Assembly: GCA_965207995.1 (NCBI GenBank)
Contig: OZ242299.1
Location: 1,736,001 to 1,800,000, forward strand
Length of the DNA stretch: 64,000 nt
From: DAOUKH01 sp965207995
Lineage (GTDB): Bacteria; Chloroflexota; Dehalococcoidia; SHYB01
Direction: 5' to 3'
Shown here: one piece after another, positions 24,076-33,059 of the stretch
Layout of the letters: each line of letters opens with the position of its first letter
Numbering within the stretch: position 1 is the stretch's first letter
The notes under the pieces: generated by a model
What the model saw: only the letters and a program-made list of their open reading frames with translations
The model's database searches: none
What the model was told of the DNA's origin: nothing
Program-made: the position numbers and the translations under genes

Positions 24076-24104
24076 ATCTTAGAGATACCGTGCCGCATAT
24101 GCAA
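24076..24104 (-). promoter_or_regulatory. Promoter of the histidine-rich gene, with two 8-bp palindromes
   Basis: TTGCAT (24104-24099), 17-bp spacer, TAAGAT (24081-24076) on the minus strand. The palindrome GCATATGC (24095-24102) covers the -35 box and GATGCATC (24071-24078) covers the -10 box, so both are candidate operator half-sites. Confidence 0.65.
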
Positions 24105-24226
24105 GGCTTATTGATTCTAGGTAGCAACAGGGGTGTACAGTGGCCGTGGCCGCGATACGTGGGTATACTCTGCTACGGATATGCTAGGCGGATGGCGTGT
24201 CCACCCCGCTCTGAAGGAGCTTCCGC

Positions 24227-26530
24227 GTGACAAGATTCCTGGCCCGCATCTGCGCGCAGCGCCCCCTGACGGCCATGGCCGTGGGGCTCGTCGTGCTGGT
24301 CATCGCGGGCGTTATCGGCGTCAACCTCCTCGATAGCGCGACGACGACCGACTTCCGGCTGGCGGGCCGGTACGAGTCGGAGCGCGCGGCGGCGCTGCTC
24401 GAGGAGCGGCTGCAGAGGCCGGAACAACTGGCCGAGATTGTCATTGTGCAGTCGCCTTCGCTCACCGTGGCCGACCCGGCCTTCCGGGCCAAGGTGGAAG
24501 AGATTCACGGCCGGATCATGGCCTTGGGGCCGGGAACGATAGAGGGCGGGCTGCAGAACGGGCCGCTGCACCACTACTACCAGGTGATCGAAGCGGGTGG
24601 CGCCATCGCCCCGGAGGAACGGATAAAGCTGCTGTTTCTGATGGCCTCCCAGGACGGCGGCACCGCCCTGTTGCATTATTCCCTGGCCGGGAATGTGGAC
24701 GAGGCTACCGTAAACGTCGAAGAAGTGATGCAGATCGTCGAGGAAGCGAATGGTGCGGATGGCTTCCGGGTACTAATCGGCGGGACCGCCAGCATCATCG
24801 TCGATCAGAATAACCTGGCCGCCCACGACCTCGAGCAGGGCGAGCGGTTCGGGATACCGGTGGCCCTGCTTGTTCTCCTGCTGCTCTTCGGTGGGGGCGT
24901 CGTGGCCACGCTGCTGCCGCCGGGACAGGCGGGGGTGGCCATCGTCGTCGCGTTGGCCGCGGTGGCGCTCATCGGCCAGGCCTTCGAGCTCATCTTCTTC
25001 GTGCAGATGATGGTGGTCATGATCGGCCTGGCGGTGGGCATCGACTATTCGCTGCTGATCGTGTCGCGATTCAAGGAAGAGCTGGGCCGCGGCTTGTCGC
25101 CGCGGGCGGCGGTCGAACGGGCGGGCGAGACGGCGGGGCGCACGGTGCTGTTCAGCGGCGCGACCGTCGTGCTGGCGCTCGTCGGGCTGCTGATCGTACC
25201 GGCGTCGTTCCACCAATCGCTGGCGCTCGGCGCCATCCTGGTGGTGCTCGCCGCGCTGGCTTCGACTCTTACCCTGCTGCCCGCCGCCCTCTCGTTTCTC
25301 GGCCCGCGGGTGAACGACCTCACCATCCCCTTCCTTGGCAGGTTCGCGTTAAAGGACGCCGAGACCGCCAAAGGCGGGTTCTGGGACATCATCACCCATG
25401 CCGTCATGCGGCGCCCGGTCGTCAGCATCATCTTGGTTGCCGCACCGATGCTCTTCCTGTCGTACTTCACGTTCGAGATGCACACCGGGCTCAACGACGT
25501 CAACACCTTCCCCGACAATGCGGAGACCAAGGAGGCCTTCGTCGTCCTCGAAGAAAAGTTCTCCGTCGGCGACGTCGGTCCCAATGGCCTGCTCAATCCT
25601 GCCGAGATTGTGATCGACGGCGACGTGGATGACCCAAGGGTGGCGATGGCCATTGGGCGGCTCGAGCAGGCAATCGCGGATGACCCAACCTACCCGGTGC
25701 CGCCCGAACGCGAGATGTACGAGGCCCAAGACATCGCGCTACTGACGCTGCGGCTGCCCGGAGAGTCAACCAGCCCGGCGTCGGCGGATCAGATGCGGCG
25801 GCTCCGTAACGAGACCATCCCCGCCGCCTTCGACGGCGTGCCGGACGACCTGTACGAGGTGCACGTCGGCGGCCTGACGGCGGAGGCCACCGACTTCTAC
25901 GGCATCGTCGACGTGTACACGCCGATTGTCTTCGTCTTTGTGCTCGGCCTCAGCTTCATCATCCTGATGATGGTCTTCCGGTCTATCGTCATTCCACTGA
26001 AGGCCATCATCATGAATCTGCTCTCCGTGGGGGCCACGTACGGGCTGCTGGTGCTGGTGTTCCAGAAGGGCTTCGCCATCGACTTGCTGGGGTTCCAACG
26101 AGCCGAGGTGATCGATGCGTGGCTGCCGCTGTTCCTCTTCGCCGTCCTCTTCGGGCTGTCGATGGACTACCACGTATTCCTGCTGAGCCGGATACGGGAA
26201 CGCTACGATGAAACCAAGGACAATACGGAGGCGGTGGCCTACGGGCTGCGGTCGACGGCCGGGCTCATCACCGGCGCGGCCCTCATCATGGTGGTCGTAT
26301 TCGGCGCCTTCGCCACCGGCGAACTGATTATCAACCAACTCATGGGGTTCGGGCTTGCCATCGCCGTGCTCTTGGACGCGACACTGGTGCGGTCGGTGTT
26401 GGTCCCTGCGAGCATGGAGGTTCTGGGCGGCCGGAACTGGTATCTGCCGGCGTTCCTGCGCTGGCTCCCCGACCTGCGCGTGGAGCCGACCGAAGAACGC
26501 CCGGCAGAGCGTGAGGCGCCGCCGTCGTGA
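24227..26530 (+). CDS. MMPL/RND-family transporter
   Basis: 767 aa with the RND layout: helix 1 (AMAVGLVVLVIAGVIGVNLL), a periplasmic loop, a helix block (about 205-370), a second loop, and a second helix block (about 560-730). It contains the conserved VGIDYSLLIVSRFKEEL and GLSMDYHVFLLSRIRE motifs of helix 4/10. MMPL proteins export lipids or hydrophobic compounds using the proton gradient. GTG 24227 has AAGGAG 7 nt upstream. The last 4 bp overlap an MpaB-type oxygenase gene, so the two are translationally coupled. Confidence 0.92.
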   Translation: MTRFLARICAQRPLTAMAVGLVVLVIAGVIGVNLLDSATTTDFRLAGRYESERAAALLEERLQRPEQLAEIVIVQSPSLTVADPAFRAKVEEIHGRIMALGPGTIEGGLQNGPLHHYYQVIEAGGAIAPEERIKLLFLMASQDGGTALLHYSLAGNVDEATVNVEEVMQIVEEANGADGFRVLIGGTASIIVDQNNLAAHDLEQGERFGIPVALLVLLLLFGGGVVATLLPPGQAGVAIVVALAAVALIGQAFELIFFVQMMVVMIGLAVGIDYSLLIVSRFKEELGRGLSPRAAVERAGETAGRTVLFSGATVVLALVGLLIVPASFHQSLALGAILVVLAALASTLTLLPAALSFLGPRVNDLTIPFLGRFALKDAETAKGGFWDIITHAVMRRPVVSIILVAAPMLFLSYFTFEMHTGLNDVNTFPDNAETKEAFVVLEEKFSVGDVGPNGLLNPAEIVIDGDVDDPRVAMAIGRLEQAIADDPTYPVPPEREMYEAQDIALLTLRLPGESTSPASADQMRRLRNETIPAAFDGVPDDLYEVHVGGLTAEATDFYGIVDVYTPIVFVFVLGLSFIILMMVFRSIVIPLKAIIMNLLSVGATYGLLVLVFQKGFAIDLLGFQRAEVIDAWLPLFLFAVLFGLSMDYHVFLLSRIRERYDETKDNTEAVAYGLRSTAGLITGAALIMVVVFGAFATGELIINQLMGFGLAIAVLLDATLVRSVLVPASMEVLGGRNWYLPAFLRWLPDLRVEPTEERPAEREAPPS

Positions 26531-27699
26531 ACGTGCCCACCGATTACATAGAAGGGTACGAGAAGGCCCGAGCGCTCGACGCCGAGCTCGCGGACCGGTA
26601 CGTCGCGCATACGACCATCGGCGATCCCGAAGCCGACGCCGTGATGGGGGAAATCGCCGCGTTGGGCCGCGAAGAAGGCAACCGGTTCGTTCACGCGGGA
26701 ATGGAGCAAGACGAGGAGGGTTTGCGCGACGCGCCGCAATTGGTGCGCGACTTCTTCAAGGGGCTGGACACTCCGCCGGACTGGGTCGACCCCTCGGCCT
26801 TCATACCGGGCATCCGCATGTTCCACCGGAACTCAAGACTGGTGCTGGGAGGGATGGTCGGGGGTACCCTCATAGAAGGCTTTTCGACGAACATCGCGAA
26901 GTCCTTCTTCATCAGCGGGCGGCTGCGCGATCAGGGCGTCCGGCGCCTAAAGCAGAACAATCGCCACATGGTGGAGATCTTCATGCCGCACGGCTTGGAG
27001 CGGGATGGGGACGGCTGGAAGCTGTCGGTCCGCATCCGGTTGATCCACGCGCAGGTGCGCCGGCTCCTGGCCGCCTCGGATGAATGGGATGCCGAAGCCT
27101 GGGGAACGCCGATCAGCGCGGCGCACGTGGGTTTCGCCATCACCGCGTTTTCGGCGCGGCTGTTGAAGCATCTGAAGAGCCTGGGCGCGGTCTACAACGA
27201 TGAGGAACGCGCCAGCTTCATGCAGGTCTGGCGCTATACGGGGTTCCTGATGGGCATCCCCGAGACGATGCTGTACCGCGATGAGAAGGAGGCGCTGCGG
27301 ATCTTCGACATCGGTGTCGTATCCGAGCCGGCACCCAGCGTTGAATCGATCGCGATGGCGAATTCGCTGATCGCCGCCGCGCCGTTGGTGGCGGGGATTA
27401 CGGAATCGGACGCGCGACGCAGCCTGGCGAAGTACGTGGGCAGCGTCTCCCGCGCGCTCATTGGGAATACGCTTGCCGATCAGCTGCGGTACCCCAAATA
27501 CAACACCTTCGGCGTACTGCCGTGGTTCCGGCTGCAAACGAAGTACTCCGGCATCATGGCGAAGCTCCGCTCCAACTACCGACAGGACAACGCCTTCGCC
27601 AATTTCACGGGTCTGCTCACGGCCTCGATGTTTGAAGAAGCGGGCATCAGCTACCGGTTGCCGGACCACGTCTACGCCGAAGAGTCCAGCCAGTGGTAG
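26527..27699 (+). CDS. MpaB/latex-clearing-protein-like oxygenase (DUF2236)
   Basis: A 390-aa protein of the DUF2236 group, which includes MpaB and rubber oxygenase Lcp, b-type haem proteins that cleave or oxidise hydrophobic substrates. The RIRLIHAQVRRLL segment with its conserved Arg and His, the upstream NSRLVLGGMVGGTLIEGFSTN and YTGFLMGIPE are typical. GTG 26527 overlaps the transporter stop (GTGA). There is no export signal. Coupling to an MMPL exporter suggests a joint role in modifying and moving a lipid or isoprenoid; this is inference. Confidence 0.8.
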   Translation: MNVPTDYIEGYEKARALDAELADRYVAHTTIGDPEADAVMGEIAALGREEGNRFVHAGMEQDEEGLRDAPQLVRDFFKGLDTPPDWVDPSAFIPGIRMFHRNSRLVLGGMVGGTLIEGFSTNIAKSFFISGRLRDQGVRRLKQNNRHMVEIFMPHGLERDGDGWKLSVRIRLIHAQVRRLLAASDEWDAEAWGTPISAAHVGFAITAFSARLLKHLKSLGAVYNDEERASFMQVWRYTGFLMGIPETMLYRDEKEALRIFDIGVVSEPAPSVESIAMANSLIAAAPLVAGITESDARRSLAKYVGSVSRALIGNTLADQLRYPKYNTFGVLPWFRLQTKYSGIMAKLRSNYRQDNAFANFTGLLTASMFEEAGISYRLPDHVYAEESSQW

Positions 27700-27813
27700 G
27701 GGTTTCCCCCACTCTCGGCTAGTCGGGTAGACCGCGACGGCGCGTCGCCGTTATCCTTCACGCGGCCCCGCTTGGCGGCCAGCCCCAGGCTCATCGGAGC
27801 GTGCGCGCGAGCT

Positions 27814-29049
27814 ATGCAGCAGAGCGGCGAGAGCAGCCATTCCCTCAACGGCCCCGCGGCCGCGCCGGGGGTGCTCGCCGACGCCGATCTCCGGCGCGCG
27901 GTTGCCGAGGGATGGGTCCGCGCGAAGGACGAGATACCCGAGTCTTCTTACCAGCCGGCGAGCCTCGACTTGCGGTTGGGGCCCACCGCCCACCGCCTGC
28001 GGAGCAGCTTCCTGCCCTCCGAGAAGCTGGTGAAGGACCGGCTGACGGACTACTCGATGGGGAGCGTCGACCTGCGTCGTGGCGGCATTCTCGAAAAGAA
28101 CCGCCCTTACCTCGTCCCGTTGCTCGAAGAAATTCACTTGCCCCCGTCGATTCGGGCCAAGGCCAACCCACGGAGCTCCATCGGGCGCCTCGACGTCTTC
28201 ACCCGGGTCATTACCGATTACGGGCAGCGCTTCGATGAAATCCAGACGGGCTATACGGGCCCGCTCTTTCTAGAAGTTGTCTCCCGCTCGTTTACGATTC
28301 GGGTCCGCGAGGGGCTTTCGCTGAACCAGCTCCGGCTGATACGAGGTAGCGCGAGGCTGGGCGACTCGGAAATCCGGGCACTGCACACGGCGGAGCCGCT
28401 CTTGTTCAAACCGGGCACGCCCGACGGCGCGCCGATGCCGTTGAGCCAGGACTACCTCGACTCGGTGGTGCGAAGCAGCGGCCTCTTCCTCAGCGTCGAC
28501 CTGCGGCCGGCCACGGGCAGAGTCGGCTACCGGGCGAAGAAGAACAGCATGCTCGTCGACCTGTCGAAGACGCAGGCGCACGCGATCGACGACTACTGGG
28601 AAGAGGTGCGGGCGGAGCAGAGCGGGCGGTTGATCCTGGAACCCGAAGAGTTCTACCTGCTGGTCTCCGAGGAACGCGTCTCGATCCCGCCGGGAGTGGC
28701 CGCCGAGATGACGGCGTACGACCCGACGAGCGGCGAGCTGCGCACCCACTACGCGGGCTTCTTCGACCCCGGCTTCGGCTATAGCGCGTCGGGGGGCCTG
28801 GCGGGGAGCAAGGCCGTCATGGAGGTGCGCGCTCACGACGTGCCCTTCGCGTTGGAACACGGGCAGAAGATTGCGAAGCTGGAGTTCGAGCGCATGGCCG
28901 GTCGGCCGGAGCAGCTCTACGGCAGCGGCTCGGTGGGGTCCTATTATCAGGACCAGACGTGGGCGATCAGCCGCCACTTCATCCCGCCGCCCGTCGTCTC
29001 CCCCCAGCAGGCGGGGCTCCCCGGCTTCTCGGAGCCGACACCGCGGTAG
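27814..29049 (+). CDS. Double-domain dCTP deaminase (2'-deoxycytidine 5'-triphosphate deaminase)
   Basis: 411 aa with two copies of the dUTPase/dCTP-deaminase fold, as in the longer deaminases known from Alphaproteobacteria. Copy 1 has KANPRSSIGRLDVFTRV and GYTGPLFLEVVSRSF; copy 2 has VAAEMTAYDPTSGELRTH, YAGFFDPGFGYS and AVMEVRAHDVPFALEHGQ. It makes dUTP for thymidylate synthesis. ATG 27814 is chosen over TTG 27772. A hairpin ACGGCG/CGCCGT near 27736-27753 may end the preceding transcript. Confidence 0.87.
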   Translation: MQQSGESSHSLNGPAAAPGVLADADLRRAVAEGWVRAKDEIPESSYQPASLDLRLGPTAHRLRSSFLPSEKLVKDRLTDYSMGSVDLRRGGILEKNRPYLVPLLEEIHLPPSIRAKANPRSSIGRLDVFTRVITDYGQRFDEIQTGYTGPLFLEVVSRSFTIRVREGLSLNQLRLIRGSARLGDSEIRALHTAEPLLFKPGTPDGAPMPLSQDYLDSVVRSSGLFLSVDLRPATGRVGYRAKKNSMLVDLSKTQAHAIDDYWEEVRAEQSGRLILEPEEFYLLVSEERVSIPPGVAAEMTAYDPTSGELRTHYAGFFDPGFGYSASGGLAGSKAVMEVRAHDVPFALEHGQKIAKLEFERMAGRPEQLYGSGSVGSYYQDQTWAISRHFIPPPVVSPQQAGLPGFSEPTPR

Positions 29050-29051
29050 GG

Positions 29052-29227
29052 ATCGCCTCCCCTTAATCTTTCCTGGAGGGAGAGAGGTTCAACCTGCTCG
29101 CCCAGAGGGGACCTTTGCGTGGCCTTGGGCCTAGTAAAGAGCAGCGCCCTGCGGGCGCCCGCGCGCCTGACGGCGCGCGCCCTCTCTCAAATCTCCCCCA
29201 GGGGGGGAGAGGGAAGACCGCCCCGCG
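29052..29227. repeat. Intergenic palindrome cluster, copies 2 and 3 of the dispersed repeat
   Basis: In the 356-bp gap 29050-29405. There is an imperfect CTTTCC-TGG-AGGGAGAG palindrome (29068-29085), a GGGCGC-rich inverted repeat (CGCGCGCC...GGCGCGCG, 29160-29180) and TCTCCCCC / GGGGGAGA (29192-29209) inside an outer CCCTCTC/GAGAGGG pair. The layout (pyrimidine arm, 1-3 nt loop, purine arm) matches the palindromes at 13192, 31739, 40708 and 40825. There is no coding potential. Confidence 0.5.
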
Positions 29228-29297
29228 CCGCCTGTTTCCCAACCATCGGCGGGAGTTGCGCAAAGGTCTCCAGAGGGGAGAGGCCGGAGGGTTGTGG

Positions 29298-29346
29298 CGT
29301 TAAAGAGACTCGCCTGGGGGCGGGCCGATGCCGCCGCCCAGGCGAG
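29298..29346 (-). terminator. Terminator of the solute-binding protein gene
   Basis: CTCGCCTGGG (29309-29318) pairs with CCCAGGCGAG (29337-29346), and the stem continues inward as GGCGG/CCGCC. On the minus strand it is followed by TCTCTTT. It lies 60 nt past the stop codon at 29406. Confidence 0.65.
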
Positions 29347-29405
29347 CCTGGTCTTTCTTCAGGAGCCGCGGTCGGGGAGACCGGGCCCCACTTCTTGGCT
29401 AGCCT

Positions 29406-31499
29406 CTAGTCGTCGAGCCAGACGATCTCCGCGCAGTGGGCGCAGTGGTGGTAGGCGCGTCCACCCACCGTCTGCTGGTAGCTGTTGCGAAGGATGCCGG
29501 CCTGGGAGTCGTAGCTGGCCTCGGTGGGGGCGGGCATCCACCTCATCTCGTTGAGGATTTCCTCGTAGTAGGCCGCGGCCAGTTCGAGCTCACGCTCCGG
29601 CGTGGGGCCGAGGAGCCACTCAGCGGCGATCTCGTCCATGACGGGGCTTTCGAAGCCGGCCGTATTCTCCTCGTCGAAGGAGCGGAGCTTCCTCGGAATG
29701 AGGGCGTTATGGACGGCCTCGTTGTTGGTGACGGCCACGAAGCTGGTGAAGTTCTGGATGTCATCGGCGTTGACGTAGCCGAACTTCTCGTAGTAGACGC
29801 CGATGTCGGTGGCTCTGAAGGTTTCCACGTCGATGTCGAGCGTTTGCGCGATCGACTGCGCCATCGCCTCGATGTAGTTGGCGTGGCTCGAAGAGTAGGC
29901 GAAGTAGTGGAGCTCGTGTTTCTCGCCTGGACTCCGTCCCGCCTCGGCCCAGAGTTGCTTGGCGACGTCGGCGTCGTAAATGAACGGATTCTCGTCATCG
30001 GGCCGGTTCAGCCCCATTTCCGCCAGCGACGGCGGCTGGTCCCAGACCAAGCTCCAAGTGAGGCTGATCGGCGTCATGATCGCCGCACCCTCGTAGATGT
30101 TGTCGATGAGGAACTCGTAGTCGATCGCCTTGGCCACGGCGAGCCGCGCCTTGCGGTCGGCGAACGGGGCGTCGGGAATGCGGTCGGTCGCCCGGTGCTT
30201 GAAGATCAGAATCCGCGAGGTATTCCTAGGTACGAAGTACTCGAGGATCTGGCAATCGGGGCACTGCCGCCCGAAGTTCAGCGCGGTGGACGGTCCGGAA
30301 ATGCCGACGCCCGCCGTGCTATGGACCTGCCCGGTGATCAGCGCGGAGCGGGCCAGGTCCGTCCCCATGATGATGACCTTGTGGGCATCGACGTAGGGGA
30401 GGGGCGCGCCATCGGCGCCGATCTTGTAGTAGTTCGGGTTCGCCATGCCGGTCCATTCGATCTCGCCGTCGTATTCGACGAGCATGAATGGGCCCGATCC
30501 CACCATGCGATCGTTGTGGTGGCCGTCGAGCTCCCAGACGTCGCGCGGCATGACGCGCGGGTTGAACTGGGCGAAGGTGAAGTGGAAGTAGGGGTCGGCG
30601 CTGGCAAGGGTGAGCTTGACCGTCTTGTCGTCGACCGCTTCCATCCCGACGATTTCCCTGCTGTAGGCGAGGGCGTTCGGCGTGGGCTGCTTGTCGCCGT
30701 CGGGCTTGAGTAGGTTGCCCTGCCAGTAGTTGATGGCGTGGATGAGGTCGGTGGCCACCACGGACCGCCCGTAGAGACCGGAGAGCTCGGACGTGTACCC
30801 GCGCGACCCTTCAGGCATGTCGTGCCACGCTGCGCCCTCGTGGATCGTCACCGTCCACTCGGTGGCGTCGGCGTTGCTGCTCCACTCAGAGACGAGGTCA
30901 CCGACAGGGACGCACGCGCCCGGATTGGCCACCTCAAGGAGCGGCGCGTACTGGCACGTGAACATCTTCTGGTAGCCCATGTTCGACGAGGTCGAAACCG
31001 TGTAGGAGCGGTTGATGATCTGGTCGGTGCCCCGGGATGCGCGGTTGAAGCCGTAAATGTGCGTTCCGCCACGCTTGGGGGCCTGCCGCCATCCCTCAAG
31101 GCCGGGGCCCTGGATGAAGCGGGCGCCAAGCAGCTCTTGGGTAACGCTGCCGAGGGCCGGCGGCGGCGTCGGCGTCGCCGTCTGCACGACAATCTCCGGC
31201 GCGGCCGTGGGCGCGGGCGCTGCCGTTTGCACGATGACCTGCGGCTCGGCCGTGGCCGCGGGCGCCGCCGTCTGCACGATAACCTGCGGCTCGGCCGTCT
31301 GCACGATAACCTGCGGCTCGGCCGTCTGCACGATGATCTGCGGCTCGGCCGTGGGCGCGGGCGCTGCCGTCTGCACGATGATCTGCGGCGTCGCCGTGGG
31401 CGCGGGAGCCTCCTCGCCGCCGCCACAGGCGGCGACCACCATGGCCAGCGCCATGACGGCGCTGAAGAGAATCAAAACTCGGCTTCCCAGACGTTTCAT
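29406..31499 (-). CDS. ABC transporter solute-binding lipoprotein (family 5), repetitive linker
   Basis: 697 aa. The lipoprotein signal peptide ends at a lipobox (MVVAAC, Cys about 25). The next 90 residues are a Pro/Thr/Ala linker built of repeats of the type (A/E)PQVIVQTA with APTA joints, about eight units. The remainder is a family 5 extracellular binding domain as in peptide/nickel/opine importers (WTVTIHEGAAWHDM, LIHAINYW, ARLAVAKAIDYEFLI). It captures a solute outside the membrane; no permease or ATPase genes are adjacent. The terminal CAHCAEIVWLDD with two Cys is unusual for the family. It is divergent from three CaiB/BaiF genes. Confidence 0.88.
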   Translation of the reverse strand: MKRLGSRVLILFSAVMALAMVVAACGGGEEAPAPTATPQIIVQTAAPAPTAEPQIIVQTAEPQVIVQTAEPQVIVQTAAPAATAEPQVIVQTAAPAPTAAPEIVVQTATPTPPPALGSVTQELLGARFIQGPGLEGWRQAPKRGGTHIYGFNRASRGTDQIINRSYTVSTSSNMGYQKMFTCQYAPLLEVANPGACVPVGDLVSEWSSNADATEWTVTIHEGAAWHDMPEGSRGYTSELSGLYGRSVVATDLIHAINYWQGNLLKPDGDKQPTPNALAYSREIVGMEAVDDKTVKLTLASADPYFHFTFAQFNPRVMPRDVWELDGHHNDRMVGSGPFMLVEYDGEIEWTGMANPNYYKIGADGAPLPYVDAHKVIIMGTDLARSALITGQVHSTAGVGISGPSTALNFGRQCPDCQILEYFVPRNTSRILIFKHRATDRIPDAPFADRKARLAVAKAIDYEFLIDNIYEGAAIMTPISLTWSLVWDQPPSLAEMGLNRPDDENPFIYDADVAKQLWAEAGRSPGEKHELHYFAYSSSHANYIEAMAQSIAQTLDIDVETFRATDIGVYYEKFGYVNADDIQNFTSFVAVTNNEAVHNALIPRKLRSFDEENTAGFESPVMDEIAAEWLLGPTPERELELAAAYYEEILNEMRWMPAPTEASYDSQAGILRNSYQQTVGGRAYHHCAHCAEIVWLDD

Positions 31500-31575
31500 C
31501 CTTCACTACCTTCTCGCGGTCCTGTGCATACCTCTTAAACAAGGCAGGCCAAGCCGCGGGGGCTTTGAGCGCCGA

Positions 31576-31604
31576 ATTGTAGGCGGTGAAGTCAAGGTTT
31601 GCAA
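31576..31604 (-). promoter_or_regulatory. Promoter of the solute-binding protein gene
   Basis: TTGCAA (31604-31599), 17-bp spacer, TACAAT (31581-31576) on the minus strand; leader of about 70 nt. Confidence 0.6.
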
Positions 31605-31776
31605 CCCTAAGGATTCAGGTGGCGGGATGACGGCGTTCGCCGCGACGAAATGCGGCGACGTTGGCAAACGGCCAGACTGAAAACGTCAGGATCCTGCTAA
31701 GCGTCCCCACCTGAGCCGGTGCGCCCGCGGCGTGCGCTTCTCTCAGATTTGTCCCAGAGGGAGAAGGCGGGCCGGT

Positions 31777-31806
31777 TTGACCCTACGGATTGGCGCTTCC
31801 TATACT
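31777..31806 (+). promoter_or_regulatory. Promoter of the three-gene CaiB/BaiF operon
   Basis: TTGACC (31777-31782), 18-bp spacer, TATACT (31801-31806). The predicted start near 31813 gives a leader of only about 17 nt before ATG 31830. Confidence 0.75.
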
Positions 31807-31829
31807 GGCCGCCCGCCCGCGGGGACGCT

Positions 31830-33059
31830 ATGGCCGGTGCACCGCTGCTGCATGGATTCCGCGTGCTCGATCTGACCGACGAGCGGGGGAGCGTCTGCGG
31901 GCGCATACTCGCCGACCTCGGGGCGGACGTGATCAAGATCGAGCCGCCGGGGGGCAGCCGCGAGCGCCGGGTGGGCCCCTTCTGGGACGACGACCCGCGC
32001 CCCGAGAAAAGCCTGTGGTTTCTCTCCTACAACGCCGGGAAACGCGGCGTGACACTCGACGTTGGGACCGAGGCGGGCCGCCGCATCCTGACGCGGCTGG
32101 CCGAGGACGCCGCCTTCCTGGTGGAGTCCGAGCCGGCGGGGACGTACGACGGGCTCGGTGTGGGGTATGAGGCGCTGCGCCGGGTGAACCCTGCGTTGGT
32201 CTATGCCGGGGTCACCGACTTCGGCGGCGAGGGCCCGTACAGCGGCTACCTGGGTTCCGACCTCATCACCCTCGCCATGGGCGGCCTGTTGTACACCCAG
32301 GGCGAGGCCGGCCGGCCGCCGGCCGGCTTCGCCCTCGGTCAGGGATACCTGCACGCCGGCGCCGAGGCCGCGGCGGGAATGCTGATCGCGCACTACCGGC
32401 GCGAGGTGACGGGAGAAGGTCGGCGCGTCGACGTCTCGGCGCAGGAGGCGGTCACCTGGGGGCTGATGAACGCGGCGCAGATCTGGGACTTGAACGGGCG
32501 CAACACGGTGCGAGGCGGCGCGGTGCGTCCCCGCACCGATGGCGTGATGTACCGCATGCACTGGCCGACGAAGGACGGCTACGTCACGTTCTTTCCCCGC
32601 GGCGACTGGGCGGGCCTCTCGGCGTGGATGCTCGACGAGGAGTTTTCCGACGACCCCGGCCTGCTCCGGGACTGGACGGGCGTGTCGACGCTAACGATGA
32701 CGCAGGAGGAGCTCGACCATTACGAGGGACTGGCGCAAGCGTTCTTCTCCACGAAGACCGCGGCCGAGCTCTATGAGGGCGCGGTGAAGTGGCGTTTTAA
32801 CCTTTATCCCGTGTTCACGACGAGGCATCTGCTCGACTACACGCAGCTTCGCGAACGGGATTATTGGGTGGACGTGGAGCACGACGAACGCGGCGGAACG
32901 CTGACCTACCCCGGCAGCTTCGCCCAGACGTCGAACGCGCCGCCGCAGGTGCGGGGACGGGCGCCGCTCATCGGCGAGCACAACGACGCGGTCTACCGGG
33001 GCGAGCTGGGACTGAGCCGGGCCGAGCTCGCTGTCCTGTACGCGGAGGGGGCGATCTGA
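31830..33059 (+). CDS. CaiB/BaiF CoA-transferase family III protein, operon gene 1
   Basis: 409 aa. The family fold is clear: GFRVLDLTDERGSVCGRILADLGADVIKIEPPGG, YNAGKRGVTLDV, GSDLITLAMGG and TGEGRRVDVSAQEA. Counting back 21-22 residues from TGEG, where active relatives have the acyl-accepting aspartate, the sequence is GQGYLHAG with no acidic residue. It resembles 6962-8224 in this and in the N-terminal DxRG segment, so the two form a subgroup. ATG 31830 is chosen from the promoter position. The stop overlaps the next start (TGATG). Confidence 0.87.
   Translation: MAGAPLLHGFRVLDLTDERGSVCGRILADLGADVIKIEPPGGSRERRVGPFWDDDPRPEKSLWFLSYNAGKRGVTLDVGTEAGRRILTRLAEDAAFLVESEPAGTYDGLGVGYEALRRVNPALVYAGVTDFGGEGPYSGYLGSDLITLAMGGLLYTQGEAGRPPAGFALGQGYLHAGAEAAAGMLIAHYRREVTGEGRRVDVSAQEAVTWGLMNAAQIWDLNGRNTVRGGAVRPRTDGVMYRMHWPTKDGYVTFFPRGDWAGLSAWMLDEEFSDDPGLLRDWTGVSTLTMTQEELDHYEGLAQAFFSTKTAAELYEGAVKWRFNLYPVFTTRHLLDYTQLRERDYWVDVEHDERGGTLTYPGSFAQTSNAPPQVRGRAPLIGEHNDAVYRGELGLSRAELAVLYAEGAI

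Larger units (their letters stand above)
31500..31829. other. 330-bp divergent promoter region
   Basis: It holds the promoter of the solute-binding protein (minus strand) and that of the CaiB/BaiF operon (plus strand), plus a copy of the dispersed palindrome at 31739-31768 (CTTCTC ... TCCCAGAGGGAGAAG). There is no gene. Confidence 0.65.
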
